Shown here: positions 23,477 through 35,258 of the stretch, piece by piece
Layout: each line of letters begins with the position of its first letter
Position numbering within the stretch: the first letter of the stretch is position 1
Assembly: GCA_017893485.1 (NCBI GenBank)
Contig: CM030363.1
Span: forward strand, 108,743,073-108,807,072
Origin: Hemerocallis citrina
Lineage: Eukaryota; Streptophyta; Magnoliopsida; Asparagales; Asphodelaceae
Reading direction: 5' to 3'
Length of the DNA stretch: 64,000 nucleotides
Made by a program: the position numbers and the translations under genes
Notes under the pieces: model-generated
What the model was told of the DNA's origin: nothing
Database searches by the model: none
What the model saw: only the letters and a program-made list of their open reading frames with translations

Positions 23477-25740
23477 TTGACTGTCTCTTATTTTGATTTA
23501 AGTCCGGTAGGGTAAGCTAGCTCTAAGTTGTGATAATTCTTCTTCAAACTAAAAACTTAAGGACAGGTACTGAGGGGAGACGTGATAAAGTGGAATTCAT
23601 ATTAAATAATGTGTCGAAGAACTCGAAATTTTTAATTAAAATGTGATTCTTGTATGATTAAAGAAAAATAAAAACTTGAAATGCAATTAGAATCCTCTTG
23701 ATGAGATGTTATAGTATTTGATTAAGAATATTTAAATGGCATACAAGGCTATAATTGATCAAATTGATAATGGAAGTTGAAGTGAGTTACTTCATGTTAT
23801 GAGAATGTAAAGAAATGTATTTGAGAAAGAGATTGTGAATAAAGAAATGAATTATATTGTTGAGGTTAGATGTAACTGAATTAATCTCTAGCACGAGATA
23901 GTTGTTGGAATCTAGAGGCTAGGCGAGACCCTTAGAAACCGGCAGTTAATATTAATATGAATTTGAGAGCTAACCAGTGTGGGTTGAGCATCTCTTGAGA
24001 AGCAGCCAGTTAGGTTGACTATCTCTTGTGTTGATTTAAGTCCGGTAGGGTAAGCTAGCTCTAGGTTGTGATAATTCTTATAAAAACTAAAAACTTAAGG
24101 ACATGCACTAAGGGGAGAAGTGAGGAAGTATGGGCAAACATGGGTATGAGGAACTGAGTTGGTCTACGGTGTAAGATAGTTTTTCCGGAATTATTGAGGT
24201 GTGATTGGGAGTGTCCCCAACTCATCGGCGGTGTGGGATTCATCTTCGGAATTATCGGTTTTCATGAGCATAAAAATTTGGGAAAATCCTTATTATTCCT
24301 CTAAAATATTATCTAGACTTTATAAAATATTTCCACAATATTTTGATATATATTGCGAGAATTGGAAGTGGAATTCATATTAAATAATGTGTTGAAGAAC
24401 TCAAAATTTTTAATTAAAATGTGATTCTTGTATGATTAAAGAAAAATAAAAACTTGAAATGCAATTAGAATCCTCTTGATGAGATGTTATAGTATTTGAT
24501 TAAGAATGGCATACAAGGCTATGAGATTATAAATTGATAATGGAAGTTGAAGTGAGTTACTTCATGTTATGAGATTATAAAGAAATGTATTTGAGAAAGA
24601 GATTATGAATAAAGAAATGAATTATATTGTTGTGGTTAGATGTAACCGAATTAATCTCTAGAACAAGATAGTTGTTGGAATCTAGAGGCTAGGCGAAACC
24701 CTTAGAAACCGGCAGTTGTTATTAATATGAATTTGAGAGCTACCCAGTATGGGTTGAGCATCTCTTGAGAAGCAGCCAGTTGGGTTGATTGTCTCTTGTG
24801 TTTATTTAAGTCTAGTAGGGTAAGCTAGCTCTAGGTTATGATGATTCTTCTAAAAACTAAAAACTTAAGGATATGCACTAAAGGGAGACGTGATGAAGTA
24901 TGGGCAAACATGGGTATGAGGGCCTCAGTTGGTCTGCGATGTAAGATAGTTTCCCCGGAATTATCGAGGTGTAATTGGGAGTGTCCCCAACTCATCGGCG
25001 GTGTGGGATTCATCTTCGAAATTATCGGGATCAAGGCGACGCCTATGGGGTGTTTTAGGACTATGGAACCGCCATAGCATATGGTGTGAGATGGTTTCCC
25101 CGGAATTATTGAGGTGTGATTGGGAGTGTCCCTAACTCATCGGCAGTGTGGGATTCATCTCCAAAATTATATGGGCGTGGGCTTAATACTCCGAAGATTA
25201 AATGGCTTAACTTAGTCACCATAGTCATAATTCATGGCGAGGGATTAAGTCCTATATTGAGGAGTACGGTAAGGGCTTGCCTTCAGAACTATGTAGTATG
25301 AGATTCATAGAATCCGAACAAGTATGCGTTAGTGTCATCATAGCGTAGACATCTGAATTAGGCATTAAGTCATTTCATAGACTGTGATGTTTAGGTTAGT
25401 CACTCTTGTACACTTTGTTTGCATTCAAGTTGTGGTTATTAAAGTATTAAAGAACCATTATAGTACGGCATAGTGAGAATCGCTGTTTATAATATTGCAT
25501 CTGTTGTAAGCAACTGACTTGCCCACAGTTTCATATGCAGGACTTGGTATTTACAAGAAGATATAAAGATAAATTTGATGCTGATGATTACTTAAATGCT
25601 AAAGTTGTTACAATTGTATATTTATCATGTTGTACTTTATTTATTTTCCGCTATGTTACTGATGTAAAAGAACAATGTTGAAATAAAAGTTTCAAAATTC
25701 ATTGTAAAATTGTACGAAGTGAAGTGTAGATCCAGTTGAG
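23477..25740 (+). mobile_element. Element B 5' LTR, second fragment, with local duplication and lost 3' end
   Basis: The LTR of element B resumes after solo LTR Y. A block of roughly 775 bp is duplicated in tandem: GTGGAATTCATATTAAATAATGTG-type sequence recurs at 23592 and 24369, and the following GATGAGATGTTATAG block also matches 7065. The 3' LTR of B (47354-49978) has the block once. At 25740/25741 the sequence jumps from GTAGATCCAGTTGAGC straight to the leader TTATAGAGATTTAAATG, so the LTR terminus and primer site, about 100 bp, are deleted. Confidence 0.75.
23592..25030 (+). repeat. Tandem duplication inside the element B LTR
   Basis: Two copies of a block running from GGAATTCATATTAAATAATG through the GGGAGTGTCCCCAACTCATCGGCGG segment start about 23592 and 24369. 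A partial third copy of the GAATTATxGAGGTGTGATTGGGAGTGTCCC motif lies at 25100-25160. Confidence 0.65.
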
Positions 25741-26802
25741 CTTATAGAGATTTAAATGTAAGTAGTTTACATTTGGGTTGCTCTATACACTGATCTTTCT
25801 CCTCCCTTTTCCCTATTGGATGGCTGGAGTCATGAATACATGTTCAATAACCACTTCATTCATAATACTCTCCTCTTGATGTGAGATTGTATGCGAGCAT
25901 GTTTTCCCTTGGTATCAGAGTGGCGCGAGGAAGCGTGGTGGGTTTGAACCTACATTTATGATACCTTACACGTTGACACACTTCCCTCTCAATTTTTTCT
26001 TCGTGGATTTTCATCTTAGTACTTTTTCAATATTTAATATTTTTCAAATAAATATTTTCTTATATTATTAAATTAATTGGATATTTATTATTGTGTCTAC
26101 CTTCCTTAGTCTTGATCTTTTAAATTTGTTTTATCTGTCTTTCAGTCTTAAGGTTTTATCTTTCATGTTTTTATGTCCCTTCATGTTTATCCGTTTACAT
26201 CTGCTATTACTTTACATATTTTATTACAACTTATTAAATTAATATTGCAACCATTATTTTCTTCATTTATTATTTCTATTATATTTTGAATTTTGCTTAT
26301 GAATTTTGCTTATGTACATTCATTTTATATAATTTGATTTTGTGATACTATATTTTTCCATTACCTTATATTGTCTTATATATTTCAGTATATTTTAGCA
26401 TGACTGTAATATTTTTACATATATACAATGTACCCCTACCCAATAAGATTCCTTTTATTACTATTTTGTTATCCTAATGTTCTATCTCTTTATATTTACT
26501 CACTATTTATACTTTATCTTTATTCTCAAATTTTAATTGTCTTTACATTCTTAGTCACTACATACATTTTTTCACTGATTTCTATATATGTCAGATGTTT
26601 CGGTATACTTACTCACATATCATTTCACCCCCATCCAATTAATACATTACTATTTTTATATATAATTGTTTATGTTTATTGTCCTAATTTGCTACACTAC
26701 ATAATTATTGTTTTCATTTGAATTTTCAGCTCGTGCATATACTTTACATTATTTTCGTCTTAATGTTATAAATCATTTTTTTTCATTACTACTAATTAGT
26801 AC
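25741..26802 (+). mobile_element. Element B internal region, first part
   Basis: The leader, the ATGGCTGGAGTCATGAA context (about 25819) and the AT-rich body align with 520-1680 of element A. The sequence breaks at AGTAC (26798-26802), the target duplication of the Tat element, and resumes at 41140. Frames such as 26428-26721 are AT-rich artefacts. Confidence 0.8.
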
Positions 26803-27461
26803 TGATATGGCTAAAAATGGGGTTTAATCGGAACCGTCCAAATCGGGCGCGAATCTCGAGACCTGAGGATAAAACGGTAATTTCACCCACAAAAGGACCA
26901 AAACGGATATTGGATCTGCCCTCCTAGTGCCCAATGATCCGCGAATGGATCCACCACCAAGAGGGTGCGGGTCTCCACCCGCTGCGTACCCAATCCATCA
27001 AGATAGAGTCAGGGTTCCTGATTAAATATAATCAACGGCCCTGATGAACGTCTATCTCTTCACGGGGGATTAGGGATTAAATTCCTTATCTGATTATGGG
27101 GAATATATATTGTCAGATTACCTTCCTCATCTGATTATGGAGGACATTCCTTATCGAATCACGGGGATTACATTCCTAATCCGCTCCCTAAGACGCCTAT
27201 AAATACCCCCCATCCATCTCCATTAAGAGGTAATCAACTCTTCACCAGTTTTTACGCTCTTTCATAATCTCTTTGATTACTGACTTGAGCGTCGGAGGGT
27301 GCGTCGCCGGGATCCCCCCCGGTGTCTCGCACTTTTTGCAGGTGCACGGCAGGAACGTCGAACGAGGCCCGACGGAACAGGTACGCAGGTTTTCCTATTC
27401 AGTTTCCCCAAGAATCCACAAGTTCTATCTGTTTGCCCCCACACCAAATTTAGCGGCAACA
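26803..27461 (+). mobile_element. Tat element 5' LTR
   Basis: The LTR has TATAAATA at 27198-27205 followed by a C-run, so transcription should start near 27230. It matches the 3' LTR except T27097/C40770, C27162/T40835 and C27384/T41057, all transitions at CpG positions. Confidence 0.95.
27198..27212 (+). promoter_or_regulatory. Tat LTR TATA box
   Basis: TATAAATACCCCCC fits a plant core promoter. The identical copy in the 3' LTR is at 40871-40885. Confidence 0.75.
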
Positions 27462-27463
27462 GA

Positions 27464-27480
27464 TTGGCGCCGTCTGTGGG
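27464..27480 (+). other. Tat element primer binding site
   Basis: TTGGCGCCGTCTGTGGG begins two bases after the LTR. This type of site is typical for Tat-lineage elements. I do not assign the tRNA with certainty. Confidence 0.8.
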
Positions 27481-27533
27481 AAACTAACGAATAGGGACCT
27501 CTCCTCTTCCCGGTGAACAGGTTCTCTCCTACC

Positions 27534-30500
27534 ATGCCGCCTCGCAAAGTTAGATCTAGGGGCTCCAACCGAGCGCCCAACCCTGACCAGCAAGAAGTCC
27601 ATCCTGATCCCGCTCAGCAACAAGGGCAACTCCCTCCTACCATGGAAGAGCCGCTTCAACAGAACCCCCCTCCTGATCCAAAGGGTCCTAACCCTCAGAA
27701 ACAGCCTCTTCACCAAGAGAACCTCTCCATCCACAACGCCTCCAGTGCCTCCATGGCCTCCCATCATCCCCGAGCCTCTGGTCGCCACGATGCCCATCCC
27801 AAACGCCCGGAGGATAAGGACCTTCGTCGCCATCTGGACGAAAAGCGGGCTCGGGGAGAAGCCTCCCGCCAAGAGCGATCCCCCCGACACCAGGGACACA
27901 GGGGGTCCCCCGCCCGAAGAGGGAGAAAAGACTCCCCCGATCACTACCGAAGGAGGCACTCTCCGGCAGGTCGGCAGCAGCATCGGGACAATGAGGCACC
28001 CATCACCCGTGCCGAGTTCCAGCAATTCCAAGCAATGGTACAACAGGCCCTCAATCTCCGTCAGAATCCCAATGAGCCGAGGGCCCCCTCCCCACCTCCG
28101 GTCCGGAGCCCTCGCCAACGTTCCCCTTCTCCTCGACCCGCTCCTACCAATTCCAGACGCACCCCAAGTCCTCATCGTTCCCGAAGCTACCGTCGCCGCA
28201 GCCCTCGCTCCCCATCATACGAAGACGAGTCCCGTGGCTCGGCAGATCACCGCCGGAGAAATGACACCATGAACCGCCGCCTGAACGAGGTGGAAAAACT
28301 CTTGGGACAGATAAACCGAGAAGAAGAACTCAGGGGGAGGACCCTCCGTCCTAGCCGACCCCCGTTCTCCCGGACCATAGTGGATACTCCTGTTCCCTTT
28401 GGTTTCAAACCTCCCCAGTTCGAGAACTACACTGGGGAGACCGATCCAGTTGACCACATCGAAGGCTTTAAGACTTTGATGCTCCTCCATCAAGCGTCCG
28501 ATGCCCTCCTCTGCAAAACATTCCCTGCAACTCTGAAAGGCCCGGCTCGAGAATGGTACTCTCGTCTTGCCCCGGCGTCAATATTCTCCTTCGAACAGTT
28601 CGAGACCCTGTTCATCACCCATTTCATCAGCAGCCGAAGGACCGAGAAAACCAGCATCTCACTATTGCACCTCCGTCAGCAAAAGGGGGAAAAACTGAGG
28701 GACTACGTGAAGAGATTCACAGCCGAAGCTAGAACTATTGCCTCCCTCGACCAATCGGTCGCTACCGCAGCATTCCAATCCAACATTCTCAATTCCAACC
28801 TCCGCTCCTCCCTTGCCAAGAAACCCCCACATGACTTTTCCGACCTTCTTCTTCGCACCGAAAAGTACATTCGGGCCGAAGAGGCCGAGCGACCCCCCAA
28901 CTGGGAAGCGCCCGCCTCCGGGCTCAAAAGGAAGGGGGCAGAAGAAGAAGGAGCCAAGAAGCTCCAGAAGGATAATGCCGGCCAGCGCCGACCTCCCCCT
29001 AGATTTGAGAAGTTCACTCCCCTCAACGCTAACCTCTCGGCCATCTTCATGGAGGTCGAAAAAGACGGGGTCTTGCCTCCAGCTCCCAAAATGAATACTC
29101 CCGCCAAGAGAAGAGATAAAGAGAAATGGTGCCGTTATCACCGGGACCACGGGCATGACACCAACGACTGCCGTGCTCTGAGGAACGAGATCGAAGCCCT
29201 TATCCAGAGGGGACAGCTGACGAAGTTTGTAAAAAAGGACCGAGCCGAGCCCCCTCTCCCGCCTCGGGGGGCTAACAAGCGTCCGGAAAGAGAAGAGACG
29301 CCAGACTTCGAGGAAGAGCGAGTCCTCCACCTCATCCATGGGGGTCCGATGGGAGGCTTCTCGAACTCCTCCCGAAAAGCATTTATCAGAGAGGTCAATT
29401 CAGTCCGAACCACGCCTCCTCCCAAGGGCCTCGGAGTGCCAGTTACCTTCTCCGACGAAGATCTCGAGGGAGTTCGTATCCCGCATTGTGACGCTCTCGT
29501 CATCAGCCTCCACATGGCAAATTTCAAAGTGGAGAGGATCTTAGTCGACAACGGCAGCTCCGTCAACATCCTATTCCTCTCCGCTTTCAAAGGCCTAAAG
29601 CTCTCCAGAGACAGACTCAAACCCGCCGGTTACACTCTCCATGGGTTCACGGGGGTTCCGGTAACTATAGAAGGGGTGATCACCCTCGATGTAACTGCCG
29701 GACAAACCCCTACCACCAGAACGGAGCCAATGGACTTCATGGTAGTGGATGTTCCCGCTGCCTACAACGTCATTTTGGGCAGGCCCGGCCTCGCGGCTCT
29801 GGAAGCGGTTCCCTCGGCATATCATCTGAAGATGAAATTTCCCACCCGATCCGGGGTCGGAGAAGTAAGGGGAAATCAGGAGCAGGCCCGGAAATGCTAC
29901 ATGACTTCGACCCTTGGGCCCGTCCTCTCTTTAGAGACCCTGGAAATTCCCCAAGATTCCACAAGACCGACCTCCGAGCCAGCGGACGAATTGGAGGAGG
30001 TGCTCTTCTCCGAACAAGAGCCGACCCGCAAGTTCTTCGTAAGCAAGGCCCTCCCGTCCGCCCTATACTCAGATATTGTGGAATGCATCCGAGACAATCA
30101 AGACCTCTTCGCATGGTCCGCAGCTGACATGCCCGGTATCTCCGAAGAGCTCTTAGTCCACCGCTTGAGTGTTGATCCGGGGTCCAAACCGGTTCAGCAG
30201 AAGAGGCATAAGTTCGCCCCCGAGCGACAGCTCGCTATTAAAGAAGAGGTAGATAAATTGCTGAAGGCCCGATTCATACAGGAGGTAAACTACCCTGAAT
30301 GGTTATCGAACGTAGTAATGGTGAAGAAGTCCAACGGAACATGGAGAATTTGCATTGATTTCACCGACCTCAACAAAGCCTGTCCCAAAGATCCCTTCCC
30401 TCTACCGAGCATCGACACTCTGATTGACGCAACCTCGGGACATGAGCTTCTAAGCTTCATGGACGCTTTCTCGGGTTACAATCAGATAAGGATGTTCCCG

Positions 30501-31019
30501 CCAGATATCCCAAAGACGTCTTTTGTAACCGACCAAGGCCTTTATTGCTACAGGGTCATGCCATTCGGCCTAAAGAACGCGGGGGCAACATACCAGCGCC
30601 TCGTCAACAAAGTTTTTCAGGCTCAGATCGGCAGAAACATGGAAGTGTATGTCGATGACATGCTGGTGAAAAGCATCCGAGGTGCTGATCATGTGACCGA
30701 CCTCCAAGAAGCATTTGATGTTTTAAGAAGGAACAACATGAGACTCAACCCGAACAAATGTGCGTTCGGCATCTCATCAGGCAAGTTCCTCGGCTTTATG
30801 GTTAGCCAACGAGGAATAGAGGCGAATCCGGAGAAGATCAAGGCCATACTGGACATGGCCCCCCCTAGAAATGTCAAAGAAGTTCAGAGGCTGACTGGTC
30901 GCTTAGTCGCCATAGGGCGCTTCCTGTCGAAGTCCGGGGAGAAGTGCCTCCCGTTCTTCAAAGCCCTCAGGGGGGCTAAAGGATTCGAGTGGGGGGCAGC
31001 AGCAACAAGACTCCTTTGA
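27534..31019 (+). CDS. gag-pol: Tat gag - protease - reverse transcriptase, frameshifted at the end
   Basis: The ATG at 27534 ([10 protein letters not shown]) is the first good start after the primer site. Residues about 1-290 are Arg/Pro/Ser-rich and disordered. The retrotransposon Gag domain is at about 305-415 ([24 protein letters not shown]). A CCHC-like knuckle of the Tat type ([14 protein letters not shown]) is near residue 535. The protease has [10 protein letters not shown] at about 672, with Asn in the usual Thr/Ser place. RT has [16 protein letters not shown] and the catalytic YVDDMLVKS at 1039. The frame ends at 31019 because a run of six G at 30991-30996 has one base too many; RNase H follows directly in the next frame. 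The strong opposite-strand frames here are shadows of GC-rich codons. Confidence 0.93.
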   Translation: MPPRKVRSRGSNRAPNPDQQEVHPDPAQQQGQLPPTMEEPLQQNPPPDPKGPNPQKQPLHQENLSIHNASSASMASHHPRASGRHDAHPKRPEDKDLRRHLDEKRARGEASRQERSPRHQGHRGSPARRGRKDSPDHYRRRHSPAGRQQHRDNEAPITRAEFQQFQAMVQQALNLRQNPNEPRAPSPPPVRSPRQRSPSPRPAPTNSRRTPSPHRSRSYRRRSPRSPSYEDESRGSADHRRRNDTMNRRLNEVEKLLGQINREEELRGRTLRPSRPPFSRTIVDTPVPFGFKPPQFENYTGETDPVDHIEGFKTLMLLHQASDALLCKTFPATLKGPAREWYSRLAPASIFSFEQFETLFITHFISSRRTEKTSISLLHLRQQKGEKLRDYVKRFTAEARTIASLDQSVATAAFQSNILNSNLRSSLAKKPPHDFSDLLLRTEKYIRAEEAERPPNWEAPASGLKRKGAEEEGAKKLQKDNAGQRRPPPRFEKFTPLNANLSAIFMEVEKDGVLPPAPKMNTPAKRRDKEKWCRYHRDHGHDTNDCRALRNEIEALIQRGQLTKFVKKDRAEPPLPPRGANKRPEREETPDFEEERVLHLIHGGPMGGFSNSSRKAFIREVNSVRTTPPPKGLGVPVTFSDEDLEGVRIPHCDALVISLHMANFKVERILVDNGSSVNILFLSAFKGLKLSRDRLKPAGYTLHGFTGVPVTIEGVITLDVTAGQTPTTRTEPMDFMVVDVPAAYNVILGRPGLAALEAVPSAYHLKMKFPTRSGVGEVRGNQEQARKCYMTSTLGPVLSLETLEIPQDSTRPTSEPADELEEVLFSEQEPTRKFFVSKALPSALYSDIVECIRDNQDLFAWSAADMPGISEELLVHRLSVDPGSKPVQQKRHKFAPERQLAIKEEVDKLLKARFIQEVNYPEWLSNVVMVKKSNGTWRICIDFTDLNKACPKDPFPLPSIDTLIDATSGHELLSFMDAFSGYNQIRMFPPDIPKTSFVTDQGLYCYRVMPFGLKNAGATYQRLVNKVFQAQIGRNMEVYVDDMLVKSIRGADHVTDLQEAFDVLRRNNMRLNPNKCAFGISSGKFLGFMVSQRGIEANPEKIKAILDMAPPRNVKEVQRLTGRLVAIGRFLSKSGEKCLPFFKALRGAKGFEWGAAATRLL

Positions 31020-32658
31020 CCAGCTTAAAGCCTACCTCGTCAATCCCCCTCTCCTTAGCAAACCAGTACCCGGCGAACCGCTCTACCTCTACCTCGCGGC
31101 TTCCGAGCAGACGCTCAGTGCGGTCTTAGTCAGAGAAGAAGAAAGGGCTCAGAAGCCCATATACTACGTCAGCAAGGTGCTCCGGGATGCCGAACTTCGG
31201 TACCCGAAAATTGAGAAAATGGCGTATGCCCTGGTAATGGCCGCAAGAAAACTTAGACCCTACTTTCAGTCTCATTCGGTGGTCGTCCTTACCGACCAGC
31301 CACTGAAACAGATTCTTCACAAACCCGAGACTTCTGGTCGCCTCATGAAGTGGTCGATCGAGCTGAGCCAGCACGATATAACTTATCAGCCTCGGACTGC
31401 AATCAAGGCGCAGGCACTGGCCGAATTCATAGTTGAGACTACAATCCCCGAGTCTGGCCAAGCAGCAAAGGGACCCCCCGTCTGGTCGGTCTATGTTGAC
31501 GGGTCCTCTTGTAATGAGGGTAGCGGGGCAGGAGTCATCCTGGCAGGACCAGATGGCTTCGTCCTCCAATACTCACTCCGGATAAATTTCAAAGCCTCGA
31601 ACAACGAGGCCGAATATGAAGCACTAATAGCCGGGCTTCGAATGGCCCGAAATGCTGGAGCACGTCGGCTACGGATTTTCAGCGACTCCCAGTTGATTGT
31701 TAACCAGGTCCTCGGCGAGTATGAAGCCCGCGACGATAGAATGGCTAAATACTTGTCCAAAGTAAGGAGCCTCATGGCGCTGTTCGACGAGGCTCTCATC
31801 CAAAGGATCCCTCGAGAAGAAAATGCTCAGGCCGACGCCTTATCCAAGTTAGCCTCCTCCTCCCTTCAAGGTCTGGAACAGACCGTTTTGATAGAAGTCC
31901 TCCTAAAGCCGAGCATAGAGGACGAAGCGCTAGACTCCGTTGAAGCATTGCCCGTCCTCCTCGAAGACAACTGGATGAAACCCATTGTCGAATTCCTGAG
32001 GAACGGACTCCTCCCTGAAGATCCGAGGGAAGCACGAAGAATTAGGGCCCGAGCCGAGCGTTTTACTTTACTCGAAGGCATCTTATACAAACGCTCCTTC
32101 ACCCAAGCGGATGGTCGACCGTATCTAAGGTGCCTCTCCCCCGAGCAAGCCGACTACGCCCTACAAGAGCTCCATGAGGGGATCGGCGGAGCCCATTCTG
32201 GATCCAGGGCTCTGGCACGCAAGGTATTGAACTATGGGTATTACTGGCCCACTCTCCTACGGGACGCCGAACGACACGTTCGGCAGTGTAGCTCCTGCCA
32301 AAAGTATGCAGACATCCGACGTCTTCCGCAGGCACCGCTGACCTCCCTATCAAGTCCCGTTCCCTTCGCTATGTGGGGGATGGACTTACTGGGACCATTC
32401 CCTCCAGCCCCCGGACAGCTAAAGTTCCTAGTCGTGGCAGTTGACTATTTCTCTAAGTGGATAGAAGCCGAACCCCTGGCTACGATCACCGAACATAGGG
32501 TCGTTCAGTTCTTCTGGAAGAATGTGATTTGCCGGTTCGGCGTTCCCCGAGTCATAGTCACAGATAACGGGACACAGTTTACTGGAGCCGCCTTCCGAGC
32601 CTTGTGTGAAGACCTTTCCATACAACACCGATTCTCCTCCGTCTCCCATCCCCAGTAG
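31000..32658 (+). pseudogene. pol: Tat RNase H, archaeal-type RNase H and integrase up to an amber stop
   Basis: This frame continues pol after the one-G shift. The first RNase H (about 31080-31435; YLYLAASEQTLSAVLV, VLTDQPLKQILH) lacks a clear full active site, as usual in dual-RNase H elements. The archaeal-type RNase H (31483-31860) shows Asp in YVDGSS, Glu in NNEAEYEAL, Asp in FSDSQL and Asp in AQADALSKLA. The integrase has an HHCC zinc finger (HEGIGGAH, CSSCQKYA) and core Asp residues in MDLLGP and TDNGTQF. A TAG at 32656-32658 follows SHPQ, just before the catalytic Glu. Confidence 0.9.
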
Positions 32659-33276
32659 AATGGCCAAGCTGAGAATGCCAACCGACAGATTCTTGCAGGA
32701 ATCAAGAAGAGGTTAGACAAGTGTTCCAAGGGACTATGGGTCGATCAGCTGCCGAACGTACTCTGGAATCACCGCACCACCAAGCGGACCCCAACAGGCG
32801 AGAGCCCATTTAATCTCACCTATGGGGCTGAAGCCATCATCCCCCTAGAAGTCGGGATACCCTCTCCTCGCCTGATCGCTTATGAAGAAGAGCAGAATGC
32901 TAGAGAACTCAGAACAAGCCTAGACCTGATAGACGAAATCCGAGAGAGAGCTGCCATACGCCAGCAAGCTTACCGAAGAAGGATCGAGCTGGCATACAAC
33001 AAAAGAGTCCGCCCAACGGACCTCAAAGAAGGGGATTTAGTCCTTCGGAAGTTGGCCATATCATTCCCCGGGCAGAAAAGCAAGCTGGCCCCGAACTGGG
33101 AGGGACCGTACAAGATCTCGAAAGTAATCCGCCCCGGTACCTACAAGCTAGAGGATCTCGAAGGCAGAGAAATTCCCCGGACTTGGAACGCCGACCATCT
33201 TTTGAAATACCAGGAGAAGGCAACTACGTCTCTCCAAGTAACTCGAGATGCCGAACCGTTCCTCTCCTTTCTCTAG
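32659..33276 (+). pseudogene. pol: Tat integrase C-terminal part
   Basis: In the same frame after the amber codon comes NGQAENANRQI with the third catalytic acidic residue. The rest of the core follows (TPTGESPFNLTYGAEA) and a C-terminal domain with the GPYKISKVIRPGTYKLEDL pattern. Termination is TAG at 33274-33276. No chromodomain is present, as expected for this lineage. Confidence 0.88.
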
Positions 33277-33357
33277 TCATAGTTTGTCCTTTTTGTGCTT
33301 TCTTTTATTTTTGTAATAACGGCTAGCAACTTTAGAAGCAGCCGATCGTTAGATGTT

Positions 33358-33363
33358 AATAAA
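33358..33363 (+). terminator. Possible polyadenylation signal after pol
   Basis: AATAAA occurs 82 bases after the pol stop, before the 210-bp array. It might end a subgenomic pol message. Genomic RNA must instead end in the 3' LTR. Confidence 0.35.
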
Positions 33364-33420
33364 TGAAGTTTCTTCATGTTTTCACTACTATTACATCCCT
33401 CTGCTTGTAACTCTTAAATG

Positions 33421-34912
33421 TCACAATGGTTCCGGAGTCCAACACTTGGCTCGATTCTACTTCGCGAGCTCGCTCCTAAGCGAGCTAGAAGTAGCTCGCC
33501 ATTCGAAAATGCTCCCACAGCCGTTGAATGGTACGGAGTCCAACACTTGGTTCGACCCTACTCCGCAAGCTCGCTCCTAAGCGAGCTAGGAGTAGCTCGC
33601 CATTCGAAATTGCTCCTACACCCCTTAAACTGACAATGGTTCCGGAGTCCAACACTTGGCTCGATTCTACTCCGCAAGCTCGCTCCTAAGCGAGCTAGGG
33701 GTAGCTCGCCATTCGAAAATGCTCCCACAGCCGTTGAATGGTACGGAGTCCAGCACTTGGTTCGACCCTACTCCGCAAGCTCGCTCCTAAGCGAGCTAGG
33801 AGTAGCTCGCCATTCGAAATTGCTCCTACACCCCTTAAACTGACAATGGTTCCGGAGTCCAACACTTGGCTCGATTCTACTTCGCGAGCTCGCTCCTAAG
33901 CGAGCTAGAAGTAGCTCGCCATTCGAAAATGCTCCCACAGCCGTTGAATGGTACGGAGTCCAACACTTGGTTCGACCCTACTCCGCAAGCTCGCTCCTAA
34001 GCGAGCTAGGAGTAGCTCGCCATTCGAAATTGCTCCTACACCCCTTAAACTGACAATGGTTCCGGAGTCCAACACTTGGCTCGATTCTACTTCGCGAGCT
34101 CGCTCCTAAGCGAGCTAGAAGTAGCTCGCCATTCGAAAATGCTCCCACAGCCGTTGAATGGTACGGAGTCCAACACTTGGTTCGACCCTACTCCGCAAGC
34201 TCGCTCCTAAGCGAGCTAGGGGTAGCTCGCCATTCGAAATTGCTCCTACACCCCTTAAACTGACAATGGTTCCGGAGTTCAACACTTGGCTCGATTCTAC
34301 TTCGCGAGCTCGCTCCTAAGCGAGCTAGAAGTAGCTCGCCATTCGAAAATGCTCCCACAGCCGTTGAATGGTACGGAGTCCAACACTTGGTTCGACCCTA
34401 CTCCGCAAGCTCGCTCCTAAGCGAGCTAGGAGTAGCTCGCCATTCGAAATTGCTCCTACACCCCTTAAACTGACAATGGTTCCGGAGTCCAACACTTGGC
34501 TCGATTCTACTTCGCGAGCTCGCTCCTAAGCGAGCTAGAAGTAGCTCGCCATTCGAAAATGCTCCCACAGCCGTTGAATGGTACGGAGTCCAACACTTGG
34601 TTCGAGCCTACTCCGCAAGCTCGCTCCTAAGCGAGCTAGGGGTAGCTCGCCATTCGAAATTGCTCCTACACCCCTTAAACTGACAATGGTTCCGGAGTTC
34701 AACACTTGGCTCGATTCTACTTCGCGAGCTCGCTCCTAAGCGAGCTAGAAGTAGCTCGCCATTCGAAAATGCTCCCACAGCCGTTGAATGGCACGGAGTC
34801 CAACACTTGGTTCGACCCTACTCCGCAAGCTCGCTCCTAAGCGAGCTAGGGGTAGCTCGCCATTCGAAATTGCTCCTACACCCCTTAAACCGACAATGGT
34901 TCCGGAGTCCGC
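33421..34912. repeat. Tandem array, seven 210-bp units, each two related halves with a hairpin
   Basis: Units start at 33421, 33631, 33841, 34051, 34261, 34471 and 34681 with no indels; a partial eighth begins at 34891. Each unit is a pair of diverged halves of about 105 bp, and both halves contain AGCTCGCTCCTAAGCGAGCT, an 8-bp perfect stem with a CCTA loop. Units differ by only a few bases, so the array has expanded or been homogenised recently. It lies between the ends of two convergent coding regions (pol on plus, antisense gene on minus). Frames inside it are repeats, not genes. Confidence 0.95.
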
Positions 34913-35258
34913 CAAACGAGCTAGGGACAGCTCACCGTCCTAAAAAATGCTCCGACGACGTTAACCTAATCAAGCAAGTGCACAACTCGGCTCGACGTTA
35001 CTTCGCGACTCCACTCATGATCGACCTAAAAGAAGCTCGCCATTCGGAGTTCGACAGTTCAGAAGTTACCCCATGACAAACAACATTCACAGCAATGAAA
35101 CACGCAAGTTCGGCAATAACGCATTTATTAATGAAACAGATGTGATACAAAGGCAAACACAAACAGGAGCACGACTCAACAAGGGTATTCACAATACCGA
35201 CTCGTCACACTTAGGAAAAAAAAAAGGAGAGAGCAAAGAACGCGCAGAACCGACCACT
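34913..35258. other. Diverged array edge and antisense 3' flank
   Basis: Degraded pieces of the array (AGCTCACCGTCC, AAGCTCGCCATTCGGAGTTC) grade into unique sequence. On the minus strand an AATAAA lies at 35129-35124. Confidence 0.6.
35124..35129 (-). terminator. Polyadenylation signal of the antisense unit
   Basis: AATAAA on the minus strand is 130 bases past the stop of the last antisense coding exon at 35259, a normal spacing for a plant 3' UTR. Confidence 0.55.

Noticed and set aside
27450..28175. Long minus-strand frames opposite Tat gag (also 28662-29339 and 29138-29620)
   Set aside because: They mirror the GC-rich codon use of the real gag-pol frame and contain no recognisable motif or gene signals.
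33418..33633. Repeated short proteins within the 210-bp array
   Set aside because: They are translations of tandem DNA repeats; 210 is a multiple of three, so frames recur automatically.
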